From contig OY856188.1 in assembly GCA_963693315.1 (NCBI GenBank), positions 185,725,487 to 185,789,486 of the forward strand: 64,000 nucleotides of DNA. The letters run 5' to 3'. How positions within the stretch are numbered: position 1 is the first letter of the stretch; each line of letters begins with the position of its first letter. The notes under the pieces are model-generated. The model was not told the DNA's origin. It made no database searches and worked only from the letters and a program-made list of their open reading frames with translations. This document shows positions 22,740 through 35,732 of this stretch, piece by piece. This stretch comes from Diogma glabrata. Its lineage: Eukaryota > Arthropoda > Insecta > Diptera > Cylindrotomidae. Position numbers and translations under genes: made by a program.

Positions 22740-23265
22740 AAAAACACTGTTTTTTTTAAAAAAAACAAAAAAAACTGTTTTTTTTGTTTAAAACGCGTTT
22801 TTTATTGTTTAAAACAGTTTTTTTTGTTTTTTTGTGTTTTTTTTGTTTTTTTTGTGTTTTTTTTGTTTTGAATATGTTTTATGCTACAAATATTCGTTTT
22901 TGTTGGTTTTAAATGAGAATATGTAATTGGAGTGAATAAACTTCAAAGAAATTAAGTATCCTAAATATTCTCAGATTATTAAAGATTTTCAAGATTTCCA
23001 TGATTCTCTAGGTTATCTGAAAATTTTTTAAAATTTTAATGACGTTTAAGGTGCTAAAAGGTTTCTTAAGATTATCAAATGTATTAAAAACGGTAAAACA
23101 CGACAGTGCACAACAGTTATATTGAATAGCAAATAAGCAGCATTGCAATATTTAAAAAAAACAATTTTTGTTTAAAACATTGTTTTTTTTAAAAAAAACA
23201 ATTTGTTTTAAACACTGTTTTAAACAGTGTTTAAAACAAAAGTGTTTAAAACAAACCAACTCTGC
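22740..23265. repeat. Low-complexity clusters of GTTTAAAAC/GTTTTAAAC words
   Basis: Two patches (22740-22875 and 23150-23265) are built from T-runs and self-complementary words such as TGTTTTAAACA and GTTTAAAAC. They are separated by about 270 bp of ordinary sequence. They can fold on themselves. I see no coding or CRISPR-like spacing. Confidence 0.7.
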
Positions 23266-25911
23266 CTATTGTTGTTATTCCCAGTAATCTTTCTTCTTTT
23301 TTTAGCTTTCTAGTCTAGTTTATCACAATCATCATCAAAATTTGTGTTATATCATGTCAATGCTAATTAATATTTATTATTTCTTTAAATTACTTTAAAC
23401 ACTACTACTACTATCCCTTTCCTAATGATTTTTCTCTACTTTTTTTTAGTTTTAAGTATTCAACATCTTGTCTATTAGCCATCATCCTCAAACTAATTAA
23501 AGTATTTTCCTATTGGTAATTTTAACTGTTTAAACAAAGCACCATTAATGTATAATTAAATTATTTTGGGAAAATAAAAAAAAAAATGCTGTGTTAATTT
23601 CGTTAACCTTCGTGGTGTAAATCATATATGTAAATATAAATAACTTTTTTAAATATAAATAATAATAATTAATAATATAGTAATAATAAATTAAAAAAGC
23701 GTTTTAATTATCATGAGAACACATCACAGGTAAAAACCTATATAAATAAAAATAAAAATAATACCTCAATAATTTACATTTCTTGATAACGCCAGTGCAT
23801 TGACAGATCTCACCTCAGGTTATGGAAATATAGTATTGTAAAAATAAAGTGTACCTATTTTCAGGTTTTATAGCTTTCAACTGGAGGATAATTGTTGCCT
23901 TTTTTTTTATATCTCCTTAGTTTATTTTGTAAAGATCTAATGTTATTAATTATGTTGAAGTGGTTTCTAATTGAAGCCATACTTTTTTGACAAAAATAAC
24001 TATCCAAAAATAAGCATTACTATAAACTAAAAAAAATTCAAACCATTACGTTCGTTTTTGAGCTACCCTGTATGACATAATTAACTGCGACCATGAATGC
24101 AAATCTGTTAAGTAACAATCCTATAAACCAATCTATTAAACGATTTCATCACATTCATTCAATCAATCACAAACTTTAAATAAATTCAATAAATAATCTT
24201 CAGAAATTTTTTAACGATTTAATAAAAGATCAAAATCAACATTGAATAACTAATGAAAATAAAAGTAAAATGTGTTAATATGATAATTATTAAATCAATT
24301 GACATATCCCCCCACATATATAAATTAAATACAAATAAATTTATTTAAATTGTTTTATGGATAAAATAAAAACAACAATTATTAATATAAAATAATTATT
24401 TCTATCGATATTTAATATTTATATGTTCAAAGTTATCTCTCTCTCATCAGTCATCTCACCTTGCCTTAAAAAAACAAAGATCGATCAACGACTTGTAACA
24501 ACATATTGTTAAAGTTAAGGAAGCAATAGAAATAATTTATTCATTGTTTCGAATTTCGATATATTCAAGGTGTTAGGATATCGAAAGTAAAAATTATTAT
24601 TAAATAACAAAACTAAAAAAATAACCGTAAACAATGATTGGCTGTGTTTTTTTAGATTAAATTATCTTAAATATCGATGACAAACCAATTATAGCATCAA
24701 AAAGTTCAACGTTCTAAACAACAAACATTATCCAATGTCAAGTTTTTTTTTAAATTTATGCATTTTCAATTTTCTACATATTTGATATTAAAAAGAAATT
24801 CGAGATTTAAAAAAAAATTAATTTAAAGGTCGTGGTTGCTCTTATAAGGTCGTACTGACGGGGATTTTATGATTCAGAATTTCGAGGAAACCAATTTTTG
24901 AATAAATCATTTGTGTATTCGGAAAATAAATATGTTTTCAGGAAATATTCTAGTACTGCTGAACAACATTTTTAGTAAATTATTGGTTTTTGGAACGCCA
25001 ACACAAATTAAATAAATTATAATAAATTTATCATCACACCATATATGAATTTTTAGTATCTATAAAATATATGACATAATTTAAAAATGTCAAATGATTT
25101 CCTATAGTAAAGAATCCATTTTTAAGAAAATGTGTTAATGTAAACATAATTGATTTTGGTCGCACATGGGAATTGGAGTAAATTTAGCCGCATGGTGGGA
25201 TGGAGTTTGTTAATGTGTATTTTTTAAAAAAAATTTGTATATACAAGTGTGAATCCTTGGTATTGACGTATGAGATGATATATCACTAGACAAGATACCC
25301 TACGGGCGCTGGCGGGTGAGCTCTATGTAGTCCACGGTAGCATCCTTAATCTTAGCAATGAAATATTTCTATTACTTCCCACACTATTGCTTGTTCAAAC
25401 AAACGCGCCTTCATATTAATCTATGCGTGTGGGCTTTAATCATTGAGGAAAATAGTGGATCACATGATCAATGAATATGCCTGGATTATCGGTAAACCCA
25501 TTTGAGTTTTGTTCGTTCAAAATTTTCAAAACAGATCTGCTCTTTGCCTCTTATTTTATTTTTATTTTCTCTATCCTATCATGAAAATGAAACATTGACC
25601 CTAAATTTTTCCCTTCCATTTTAGTCCGAGTAAAACATTTAGGGCCGATTGTATAAATGCGGATAGAAGATAAATCCTCGGATTAATCGTTGGGATAAAT
25701 CGATCAGGATAGATTAAAAAATCTATCCGAGGATTGTTGATCTATCCTTTGATCTATCTTTTATTTTTCTTCTATAAAACAAAATGATAAAACAATTTGT
25801 TTTTTTTCTTGACATGCGCATAGCAGAAAAGTTTTGTTTTGAATTTGTGGTTATTTTTGAAATTAAATTTCTGCGTTTCAAAAAATTTTTTTTTTGATAT
25901 AAATTAATAGT
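23266..25911. other. AT-rich stretch, no supported gene
   Basis: No conserved protein or RNA gene was recognised. A less AT-rich patch lies near 25260-25500. Near 25641 the sequence GGGCCGATTGTATAAATGCG resembles a MITE terminus, and ATCTATCCGAGGATT / AATCCTCGGAT words around 25675-25740 form an inverted pair. No matching far end was found, so I do not call a full element. Confidence 0.4.
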
Positions 25912-27810
25912 AAAAATATGGAGGGGCGGAAATCTCAAGCTCTGAGATATCAAGACTTTGGTCTGGGTTAAGGATTTTGATATAGTTTTCGGCAAAAAAC
26001 TTTTATGAGGACATGGTTTTTAGTTTTGGGCAGCGATGTATATCAAACATAACTTTTTGTTAAAGTACATGTATTTTTTATCTCTGTTTAGATATGTATT
26101 ACAAAACTAACACGAAATATCAATACGTTGTTGGAAAATCATAACAGATATATTAACATAATTTAGTGAAAAGATTATACAATCAGCATACTACTCAAAA
26201 ACCTCTCCATTTATCGTTTCGAGAAAATATTTCAAAATCACAAATTCATATTTCTTTCAAAATTCCAAAAATATTGTAACATAAAAATTCAAACTTTTTT
26301 CAAACAAAATTCTAAAAATATTTCAAAAATTATTACAAAATCACAGAATAAAACTTTTTTCAAAAATTCTAAAATATTGCAAAAATTATAACAAAATCAA
26401 AAATTGCAACTTTTTCCAAAATTATAAAAACTTTAATAAATCAAAAATTTTAAATTTTTCAAAATTCCAAAAATTCTAAAAAATCAAAAATTGAAACTTT
26501 TTTCAAAATTCTAAAAATATGTATATATAAAATTCAAAAATTATATTTGTTTTCAAAATTCTAAAAATATTCCAAAATTTATAATGAAATCAAAATTTCA
26601 AAATTTTTCAAAATTCTAAAAATATTCCAAAAATTCTTACAAAATCAAAAATTGAAACTTTTTCATAATTCCAAAAATATTTCAAAAACTATAACAAATT
26701 TAAAAATGCCCATGTCCAGTTTCATTTGCAATTACATTTTCAGTAAACTATTCGAAAATCTTCCTTTTAGCGATTCGAGAAAATATTACAAAATCACAAA
26801 TTCATATTTCTTTCAAAATTCCAAAAATATTGTAAAACTTATAATGAAATCAAACTTTTTTCAAAATTCTAAAAATATTTCAAAAATTATTACAAAATCA
26901 AAAATTGAAACTTTTTTCAAAATTCCAAAAATTATAATAAAACCAAAAATTAAAAATTTTTCAAAATTCCAAAAATATTCCAAAAGTTCTTACAAAATCA
27001 AAAATTTAAACTTTTTCCAAAATTCTAAAAATATTGCAAAAATTATTACAAAATCAAAAATACAAACTTTTTTCAAAATTCCAAAAATATTTCAAAAACT
27101 ATAACAAATTAAAAAATTTCCATCTCCAATTTCATTGACGTTTACGTTTACGTCAATTTACGTTTACGTCATAAAAACCGCTACATTTTTTTTCCAAAAA
27201 ATTGGCTAAAAAAATAAATGAAATCATTTTTTGACACGCTTGACATTATTTTTTTGACAAACTTATAATGCCATAATTCTCTATAGTAATAAAAAATTTC
27301 CATGCCATAAAAAAAATTAATTTAATTTTTTTCCAAAAAGTTGGGTAAAAAAATAAATAAAAATCTTTCTTTTGACACACTTGACAATATTTTTTTGACA
27401 AACTTATAATGCAATAATCTAGATTTTGGTCCCACATACCAATCCCGACCATCAAGATTTCTCCAAATTCAATGTAACTACTCGTAACGTAATCACTTAA
27501 AATGAAAGTTTTTAAAGCAAAAAATATGCAAATTTCCTTGTTTTGACACACTTGACGATTTTTTGGACACACTTCCGGTACAGTTATTGAACACAGCGTC
27601 TTTTCGGCTCTTCCCATTGAGTAAACCTATTATTAGAAAAAAAAATTTTCAAATCCGTCCAGCCGTTTTCTAGATTTCTTCGGTTGTGACGGACGGCCGG
27701 CCGACCGGCAGACAGACATACATTTTTTTTTTGCTTTTTTAGAATCAGTAGGTCTTAAAACGTCAAGAAATGCCAAAAAAGTGGGGGCAAGAATTCCACT
27801 TTTGGCTCAT
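25912..27810 (+). repeat. Family A repeat, long version
   Basis: It begins with the family A terminal block (AATATGGAGGGGCGGAAATC and following). It then has about 850 bp of degenerate tandem AAAATTCCAAAAATATTCC-like units, three diverged 140-170-bp units with TTTTGACACACTTGAC and TTTGACAAACTTATAATGC, and a block ending CACTTTTGGCTCAT. The copy at 32390 has the same order. Near 27690 there is an unusually GC-rich GACGGACGGCCGGCCGACCG run. The open frame across the tandem array is a by-product of the repeat. No transposase is visible, so this is non-autonomous or unclassified. Confidence 0.82.
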
Positions 27811-27934
27811 AGAAAATAAATAGAATTACAAAAACCTTATGGTCTTAGTTTCAACAAAATTGAATGTCAGAACTGAGTGTTATTGAAGTTTAAAAAAACA
27901 GTTGTTCAACGATCCACAGACATCCTGACCGACT

Positions 27935-29060
27935 CCATTGCCAATTTTTGAAAAAAGCTCACATTTTCAAAAAGCTCATTTTAATTCAAAAGTTTCATCA
28001 AGATCTCATGCGTTTGCGTAACGAAAATAACACCTATTTTGCAAATTTTCTTAAAAACTTAAAAACTAAGATAGCAATTGTTTATACAAATATCATTATA
28101 AATTGTTGATATGATGACAAACAAAATGGGAGGTAAATGGTCTTGATAGCGTTATTTATTCTCGTAATATTTGCAAAAGCTGAACCGATTTCGTTAGAAA
28201 AGGACTGGGCTGTTAGTTACGCCCCAAGATGGATCGATTGTGACTATTGCCGTTGAAATCGGATCATCCGTTGTTGAGAAAGCGTTGGACAAATGTTTGT
28301 CCACATACGATGATACACACACACATACATACTGCCACCTAAAAATAGCCTAAAAAGCTCCAGGAGGTCTTGAAACGTTCAAAAGTTTTTATTTCGAAAA
28401 TCGACCCAAAAACAATAACTTCCCATATCGAGAAGTTAATAAACAGTTGATCAAGCGATCCACTCACAAACCTCTGACTTTTTTGTCTACATCTTCGTTA
28501 TTCAAGTAAGCCAGGATGCGTTTGCAGCTCATTTACATACCAAAGTTTCATTCAGCTATCATGCGTTTGCGAGACGAAAATAATACGTAGTTTTTTCACA
28601 TTTTCTTAAAAAACTCAAAAAGTAAAATAGCAATTGTTTATACAAATCTCATTATAAATAGCTGACATGATGACAAAAAATATGGAAGTTTCATGACCTT
28701 GATAGGATTATTTAATTTCTCATAATATTTGCAAGAGATGATTTTTAGTTTTTTGGAAATAAATTAAAAAACAAATTATTTAATTTCGCTTGAAAAAAAC
28801 TGGGCTCTAAGTTACACGATACATCGATTGCGATCATTTTCATTAGAATCGACCCATCCGTTGTTGAGAAAGCGTTGGACAAAAATTTGTCTACATACAG
28901 CTCGATACATACATACATACATACATACACACACACCACACACACAGACTACCAGCTAAAAATAGGCTAAACAGCTTCAATTGGTCATGAAACGTTAAGA
29001 TATCATAAAAATTCTGATTTTGAAAATTGAACCAAAAACAATAGCTCGGGAAGTTAATAA
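27935..29060. repeat. Two diverged direct copies of a ~570-bp unit
   Basis: Shared blocks appear in the same order about 553-590 bp apart: ATGCGTTTGCG, CAATTGTTTATACAAAT, ATGATGACAAA, TTGTTGAGAAAGCGTTGGAC, a CA-rich microsatellite, and CTAAAAATA(G)GC. The second copy has an extra (CATA)n/(CA)n tract at about 28905-28945. There is no conserved protein. It follows the family A copy, but whether it belongs to that family is unclear. Confidence 0.8.
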
Positions 29061-29212
29061 AACTGATACAAACTTCACTTAATTGAAGAAGTTCCCAGTG
29101 CTGAAGAATTGTACTACTGGCAAGCACCAATTGGTCGGCCGGTCGCATATCCATATCGGACATAGACGACCTAGGACCATCTATTAATGTTAAGGGGTGA
29201 AGGATGGCCCAT

Positions 29213-32168
29213 TTTTTTTTTTTTTTAATAAGAAGTGTTGTGTAGTAGGATTTACAAAATGTGTCACAACAACACATAGATACCTTTTAAGACGTAGGTC
29301 CCACAACAACATGCGTCTTGAGGTATAGGTGGACGCTTTTTTTAAATCTTTGTGGATTGAAAGCACTCGAGACTATTGATTCGGGCAAAGCATTCCATGT
29401 GTACGATGTACGCGCAAAGAAATCCCTTTGCATTCTATTACTGTGACAGTGAGTAATCTCGACAGTTCGACCGCCCGCACACACCGATTGACGAGTAAAA
29501 CGGGGAAAAACATATGTCTGAGGCATTATGGACCTGATTTCATCCGAGCACTGCTGGTGACGATATTTATAAAAAACAACGAGATCAGCAACAGTGCGAC
29601 GATGTTGCAGGAAATCAAGACCTAATGTTAAATCTCGATCACCAAAAATTCGTATAGCTCGCTTTTGAACAGAGTCCAAAAGAGCCAGGATAGTAACAGA
29701 TGCAGCGCCCCAAACTTGACAACAATACTCCATACAGGGACGAATACAGGACTTATAAATGTGGAGTAATTGATGCGAAGTAAAATATTTTTTACATCTA
29801 TTGAGGAGGCCGAGTTTTCTTTACGCGCTCTTTGCCATGGCCATTATATGTTCTTTCCAGAGTAAGTCATTGGATATTGTGACTCCCAATAAGCGAATGC
29901 TTTCACATTCGCGTATTTGGTCGTCACACATATTAATTGAAATATCGTTGGGAAACTCGGTCTTTGATCTGGAAACAATCAATAGCTGCGTTTTGGTGGA
30001 ATTAAAATTGACCAAATTTTTGTCACCCCAATCGGCGACTTTTTTTAGGTCCTCGTTTACATTTATGGCAGCGTCTCTCCGGACGGGATTTATTCGTTCA
30101 TGCATTTTACCCTTTGAAGATAGGGGGACGAATGACTTGTGCAGTGTACTATCATCTGCAAAACTATTTATTGGTTTACTGGTGATTTGTAACAGTTCGT
30201 TGATATAAATTAAAAATAAAGTGGGAGATAAAACTGAGCCTTGGGGTACACCAGCGTTAATTAATTTGGACTCAGAAGAAAAGGCAGCTATAGATACCGA
30301 GATGTATCAGACAGAAAATTTTGAATCAACTTCACGACTGCGGGATGAAAACCATACGCAACGAGCTTGTTGATCAAGTTGGCATGCCAAATTCGATCAA
30401 ATGCTTTTGAGATGTCTAATGCGATCACGTACGTTTCACCACCTTTCTCTAGTATGCTATTCCAAATATCTATGTGGCAATAGATCGGTTGTTGATCTTT
30501 TGTTTCTAAAACCGTATTGGCTGTCAGATATCAAATGGTTGTCTTCCAAAAATTTGGATATGTGTGAATTAATATAGTGCTCGTATATTTTAGACATGAC
30601 TGGGAGTAAGGCTATTGGTCTATAATTTGAAATATCACATTTCGTTCCTTTTTTTGGGACAGGCTGGGCATTGGCCAACTTCCAGCAGGATGGATAAATA
30701 CCAGATTTATAGGATTTATAAAATATTTTGGTGAGGGTTGCTGCAAGTTCTTTTGAAAATGTTTTGAGATTAACTTTGTTGTTGTTTAACCCCCTTAAAA
30801 GTTTTTCGACAATTTTGGATTTGAAATGTAATTGTTTCATATTAACTCCTGAAGACTGGATTTCGGGTATTTCTTTGGGAGTTTCTAAAACTGTTGAATT
30901 TGAAGCAAAGCGTTCCGCGAACAATGTAGCTTTCCTTGCAGTGTCAGTAATGATTGAGTCACCATCAATGATAGAGGGGATAGAAGATTTAGTACAACAA
31001 TTTAAAGAATTAATGGCACTGTAAAAACTTTTGTCAGAAATTGACATACTCGAAAGTTTTGCCGCTTTCGCTCTGTCAATCTCTGCTTTTTCGTTTTCGA
31101 TTATCTGGTTTGATATTTTATTAGCCTTTAAATATTGGGATCGATTAACAGAGTTCTTTTTATGAATCCAAATATTAAATAATCTACGTTTGTTTCTAAG
31201 AGCCAATTTGGCTGCTTTCGAAAACAAATATTTTTGTTGGGGTTTCATTATTGAAAAGGGAACGAATTTGTTAATACCGAATTGAATGGTTTCAGCAATG
31301 TTTTGAGCAGAAACATTTACATCGTCAGTATAAAAACAATGACGATCAAAAGGGAAACCTTGAAAAAAACTTCGGAGACCATTGGTGTCCTTTTTTGAAA
31401 AGTGAAATATTTTACGGGATTTGGAAACTCTAGTTTGTAGCAAATCAGTTTTGATAACTGATGTGATTAGATAATGGTCAGAATTTCCAATACTACCCTT
31501 ATCGACATCGACACTCGTAATATCTGGCATAGATGTGAGATAAAGGTCTAAGAGAAAACTTTTATCACCGCCATTACGAGGAGTGAAAGTTGGGCTTTTT
31601 ACAATCTGCGTCAGGTCGTGCGATGCAGCAAATATTTCTGCCTGCCTTCCATTGTTGTCGTCGGTCATTTTGGAAAATTCCAACCACGATTTGTTGTGGA
31701 CGTTGAAGTCACCGGTAACGATAACCTCACAACTTTGAAATTGTGCTCTAATTTCGTCGACAACATTGGTCAAGTCATTAAAAAAATTGGGATTATGTTT
31801 GTTTGGGGACCGGTATAGAGCTATTGTGAAAAAAGAAATTTCAGGTAGACAAACCTTTAATACTACTGTACTGTAGCCATCACCATGTACTTCATAATTT
31901 GGAAAGCGTTTATATGCAACACTCTCATGAATGTATGCACATACACCTTGATGGAGTTTAAAAGCTGATTCAAGCCTATATTTGGGATTTAGTGTTACGT
32001 CATAGGGATAGTTTTCAGAAACTTGTGTTTCTGTAAGAAAAAGAATGCGGTAGAAGAAAGCGGTTGGTCGTGCTCGAGATGATGTTGCACGGCGTCCCGG
32101 TTGGCATTCAACCCACAAATATTTTGGATGTGTATTTTAAAAAGTTTTTTATCAAATGTGATAGTCAT
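29213..32168 (-). mobile_element. CR1/Crack-type LINE, nearly full-length ORF2
   Basis: The minus-strand element runs from an ATG at about 32168 to a 3' poly(A), seen as the T-run at 29213-29226. The 3' UTR contains GTATCTATGTGTTGTTGTGA, shared with the fragments at 7988-8404 and 59937-60012, so this family is present at least three times. It encodes endonuclease and reverse transcriptase broken by frameshifts. No separate ORF1 was recognised upstream of 32168. The 5' end may be truncated. Confidence 0.85.
29287..32168 (-). pseudogene. LINE ORF2: endonuclease + reverse transcriptase, frameshifted
   Basis: Translation starts MTITFDKKLFKIHIQNICGL, an endonuclease N-terminus. A one-base shift in a T-run near 32050 leads into FLTETQVSEN (catalytic Glu), VIVTGDFNVHNKSW and NSDHYLITSV. 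The main frame (30457-32118) then carries the reverse-transcriptase motifs YRPIALLPV and YGFRNKRSTTDLL. Near 30470 another shift leads into YVIALDISKAFDRIWH (first catalytic Asp). After a further shift near 30300 come AGVPQGSVLSPTLF and the catalytic SFADDST near 30150. The C-terminus (29287-29733) has MEYCCQVWGAASV, FYKYRHQQCSDEI and WNALPE. All catalytic blocks are recognisable, but at least three frameshifts make it inactive. Confidence 0.86.
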
Positions 32169-32389
32169 TTGATCAAAATATAATTTGTTTTAAAAATGGG
32201 TAACTAAACAATAAATCCTATCATATAATAAAATATGACATAGGCCGATATTTCATGATAGGATGTAAGAAATAATAAACAGGCGAAAACAAAGTTTTTA
32301 AAAAATTTGAAAGGTTACTAAAATATGGATGGCTTCTTAGGTCTTACCATTTAAGGAAAATTTATAACTCAACCAAAAATTTTTTTCAA

Positions 32390-33562
32390 AAAATATGGAG
32401 GGGCTGAAATCTCACAGCTCTGAGATATCAAGACTTCGGTCTGGGTCAAGGATTTTGATATAGTTTTCGGCAAAAAACTTTTATGAGGACATGGTTTTTA
32501 GTTTTGGGCAGCGATGTATATCAAACATAACTCTTTGTTAAAGTACAAGTATTTTTTTATCTCTGCTTTGAAATTTATTACAAAACTAACACGAAACATC
32601 AATACGTTGCCGGAAAATTATAATAAAAATTCCAAAAATATTGTTAAATTAAATAAAACTTTTTTCAAAATTCCATAAATATTCCAAAAATTAGAATAAA
32701 ATCAAATATTTAAACTTTTTCTAAATTCCAATAATATTCCAAAAATTCTTAAAAATTTAAACTTTTCCGAAATTCTAAAAATATTGCAAAAATTATTACA
32801 AAATCAAAAATTGAAATTTTTTTCAAAATTATAATAAATTCAAAATTAAAAATTTTTCAAAATTCTAAAAATATTCCAAAAATTCTTACAAAATCAAATA
32901 TTAAAACTTTTTCCAAAATTCTAAAATTATTACAAAATCAAAAATACAAACTATTTTCAAAATTCTATTTCCAAAAATATTTCAAAAACTATAACAAATT
33001 CAAAAATTTCCAACTTCATTTTCAATTACATTTACGTCATAAAAACAGCTACATTTTTTTTCCAAAAAACTGGCTAAAAAAATAAATGAAATCATTTTTT
33101 GACACACTTGACATTATTTTTTTGACAAACTTATAATGCCATACTTCTCTATAATAATAATAAATTTTCATGTCATACAAACTATTAATTTTATTTTTTT
33201 CTAAAAAAATTGGGTAAAAAATAAATAAAAACCTTTCTTTTGACACACTTGACAACATTTTTTTGACAAACTTACAATGCAATAATTTTTGATCTCACAT
33301 ACCAATCCCGACCATCAAGATTTCTCCAAATTCAATGTTCCTACTCGTAATCACTTAAAATGAACGTTTTTTAAGGCAAGAATATAAGAAATTTGCTATT
33401 TTTGACACACTTAATGATTTTTTGACACACTTCCGGTACAGTTGTCAAACACAGCGTCCTTTCGGACCTGTCCCTTGAGTATACCTATTTTTAGAAAAAA
33501 AATTTTTTGAAATCCCTTCAGCGGTTTTTTGCTTTTTTAGAATCAGTAGGTCCTAAAACGTC
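32390..33562 (+). repeat. Family A repeat, left part, interrupted by LOA-type LINE
   Basis: The order matches 25912-27810: terminal block (ATATGGAGGGGCTGAAATCT), AT-rich tandem array (32620-33010), TTTTGACACACTTGAC units, then TTTTTGCTTTTTTAGAATCAG, TAGGTCCTAAAACGT. At 33562 the match breaks. It resumes at 44331 (GTCGAGAAATTCCAAAAAAG), exactly where the uninterrupted copy at 27760 continues. It was therefore present before the LOA-type element inserted. Confidence 0.86.
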
Positions 33563-33824
33563 CCCATCTAATGGACTTCGCAGTTTGACGCAGTGATGGG
33601 TCTCAGTAGACTCAGTGATCTTAGGAGCTACAACGGTAGGGTCATCCATGCCGTTAGGTCCTCGGAGAGAATCGAAGCCAAGATCAAGTCCAAAACCCAA
33701 AGCTAAGGTGAGACACGTACGCCGAAAGCTTAGCATGGTCAAGGGGGTGCTTGATTATTAGTACGGAACTCTGGATACCGGGCGTCCTCCAGTTTCAATA
33801 GCCTTACCACAGCACAGGGCTCTG

Positions 33825-35571
33825 TTGTGGTTGACCAATCTACCTCCCTACTTTCTCCATAAATATTGTATGGAAAACTATAAAGTTTTAGATGAGAGCG
33901 ATGCTTCTCCAAACGCATCACATAAACTAACAACAAAACTGTGCACCATGTCCTACTCTAGGATCATGCCTGATTTATCAGCTTCTTCTAAACCAGACAG
34001 CAAACATGCCATGTCTGACTCTAGGATCATGCCTGATTTATTAGCTTATCCTAATTCGGATAGTACACACACCATGTCTGACTCTATGGTAATGTCTGAT
34101 TCACCAGCTTACTCTAAGTCAGACAGAAGACTTGTACGATATAGACAAAAAGCTCTAGTACCTAAATTAAGTTGCGTTCAGATTAATCTGCACAGATCAG
34201 AAATGGCCTTAGTTAATTTGAACTGGTTAATTGAACAGAATGCTCACGATCTTGCATTTATACAGAAGTCGTGGGCAGACAGTAAAAGAATAAAAGGTCT
34301 ATCGTCAAACAAAAATACAAAACTGATTTATTTCTCAGATGTGGAAAGACCGCGAGCCGCGATTCTCTTCAACAAACATCTGAAAATATTTCCATTGAAT
34401 GAATTTATCTGTGGAAATCTTACAACGGTCCAGATAGAAATTCATCTTCCTCAAGGTGGATTTCGTAAATTCATTTTAACTTCTGCATACTTCCCGGGAG
34501 ATGAGGACGAGACACCACCAGAAGTGGTAGAGAAACTCATCAAGTATTGCAACAATAACCACTATAACCTCATAATAGCGTGTGAAGCTAAGGCTCATCA
34601 CACCGTGTGGGGAAGTAGCAACATTAACACAAAAGACGAGCGTCTGCTTCAATTTTTGTATATACAAACAATGTGTTTATTGCAAACAAAGGTGGTGAGC
34701 CTACCTTTAGAAACGCAATCAGAGGCGAGGTCCTTGACCTTACTTTAACTAACATAAACGCTACTAACCATATTAAGAACTGGCATGTTTCGAAGGAAGT
34801 TTCTATGTCTGATCATACTTATATATGTTTCAACATAGAACACTACCCAAAGAGCATCCAGTACTTTGGAAACCCAAGAAAAATCAACTGGGAACTTTAC
34901 ACAACATATCTTTATTATAATGTAAATAGTTGCGGCAGTATCAACTCTACATTTGAGCTTGACTCTGCAGCAAATAATTTACAAGAAATTATCACTGAAG
35001 CATATAACCTTAATACTCCAATAACTCAATCCAAAAGATGCAGAGATGTACCTTGGTGGAATGGTAACTTGGAGAGGAAAAGGAGTAAAGTTCGCAAGCT
35101 CTTTAACAGAGCAAAAACAACAAATAATTGGACAGAGTACCGAGTAGCTCTAACCAATTATAATAAAGAACTCAGACAATCAAAAAGAAATAGCTGGAAA
35201 GAGCTCTGCAATACGATATATAATCTACCTGCTGCAGCTCGACTCCAAAAATTGATGTCGTCTGATCACACAAACCCTCTAGGCTCAATCTGCAAACCAA
35301 GTGGTACGTATACCACCAGCTGTATTGAGACACTAGATACTTTACTTCAAACCCACTTTCCGGGCTCAATAGAATAGAATGGAGCACGGAAGATAATGCC
35401 AACGAAGACGTACATCTTCTAGATCCTGCAACTAAAAGTACTGCAGATCATTTAGCAAACACATTTTTCACCCCCAACAAAGCGAGATGGGCTATAAAAT
35501 TCTTCGGTCCGTATAAATATCCGGGAGGTGATGGAATTTTTCCGGTATTTCTGCAAAAGGATCTAACAATC
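33825..35571 (+). pseudogene. LOA-type ORF2, endonuclease part
   Basis: An N-terminal tail with 21-residue tandem repeats (33948-34136) is followed by an apurinic-type endonuclease: LSCVQINLHRSEMALVNL, a stretch with DLAFIQKSW, ILTSAYFPGDE, and NLIIACEAKAHHTVWGS. The GDxNAHH block normally holds a catalytic Asp, but here it reads CEAKAHH, so the active site is altered. Near 34650-34680 a duplicated TA in GTATATACAAAC shifts the frame. The second frame carries FRNAIRGEVLDLTLTN and MSDHTYICF (catalytic Asp-His). It continues to FPVFLQKDLTI at 35571, where the RTE element inserts. Confidence 0.82.
33948..34136 (+). repeat. Three 63-bp in-frame tandem repeats in LOA ORF
   Basis: Units start at 33948, 34011 and 34074, each with ATGTC(C/T)(T/G)A and encoding a pattern like MSDSRIMPDLLAY-SDSTHT (21 residues). 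The period is a multiple of three, so repeat-number changes keep the frame. They sit just upstream of the endonuclease domain. Confidence 0.88.
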
Positions 35572-35732
35572 TGGGTAGCGAAAATCCGAAATTCTACGTC
35601 CACGCCGTGCTACCTGGGTAACGCTAACAGAATTAGGTAGGTGTAGTTGAGAGGGGCAGAGTAAATACTGCTTATACTCAATGATTCTGCACCATGGCGA
35701 GTCATTGGCGCCATAAAACCAATGCAACTCAA

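Noticed and set aside
22740..23265. Possible CRISPR-like array of GTTTAAAAC words
   Set aside because: There is no regular spacer length and no unique spacers. The context is a eukaryotic AT-rich genome, so it is low-complexity DNA.
25641..25760. MITE beginning GGGCCGATTGTATAAATG
   Set aside because: The left end looks plausible, but no matching right end was found, so a full element is not supported.
26652..27104. 150-codon open frame rich in Lys, Phe and Asn
   Set aside because: It lies wholly inside the family A tandem array. The repeating translation comes from the DNA repeat.
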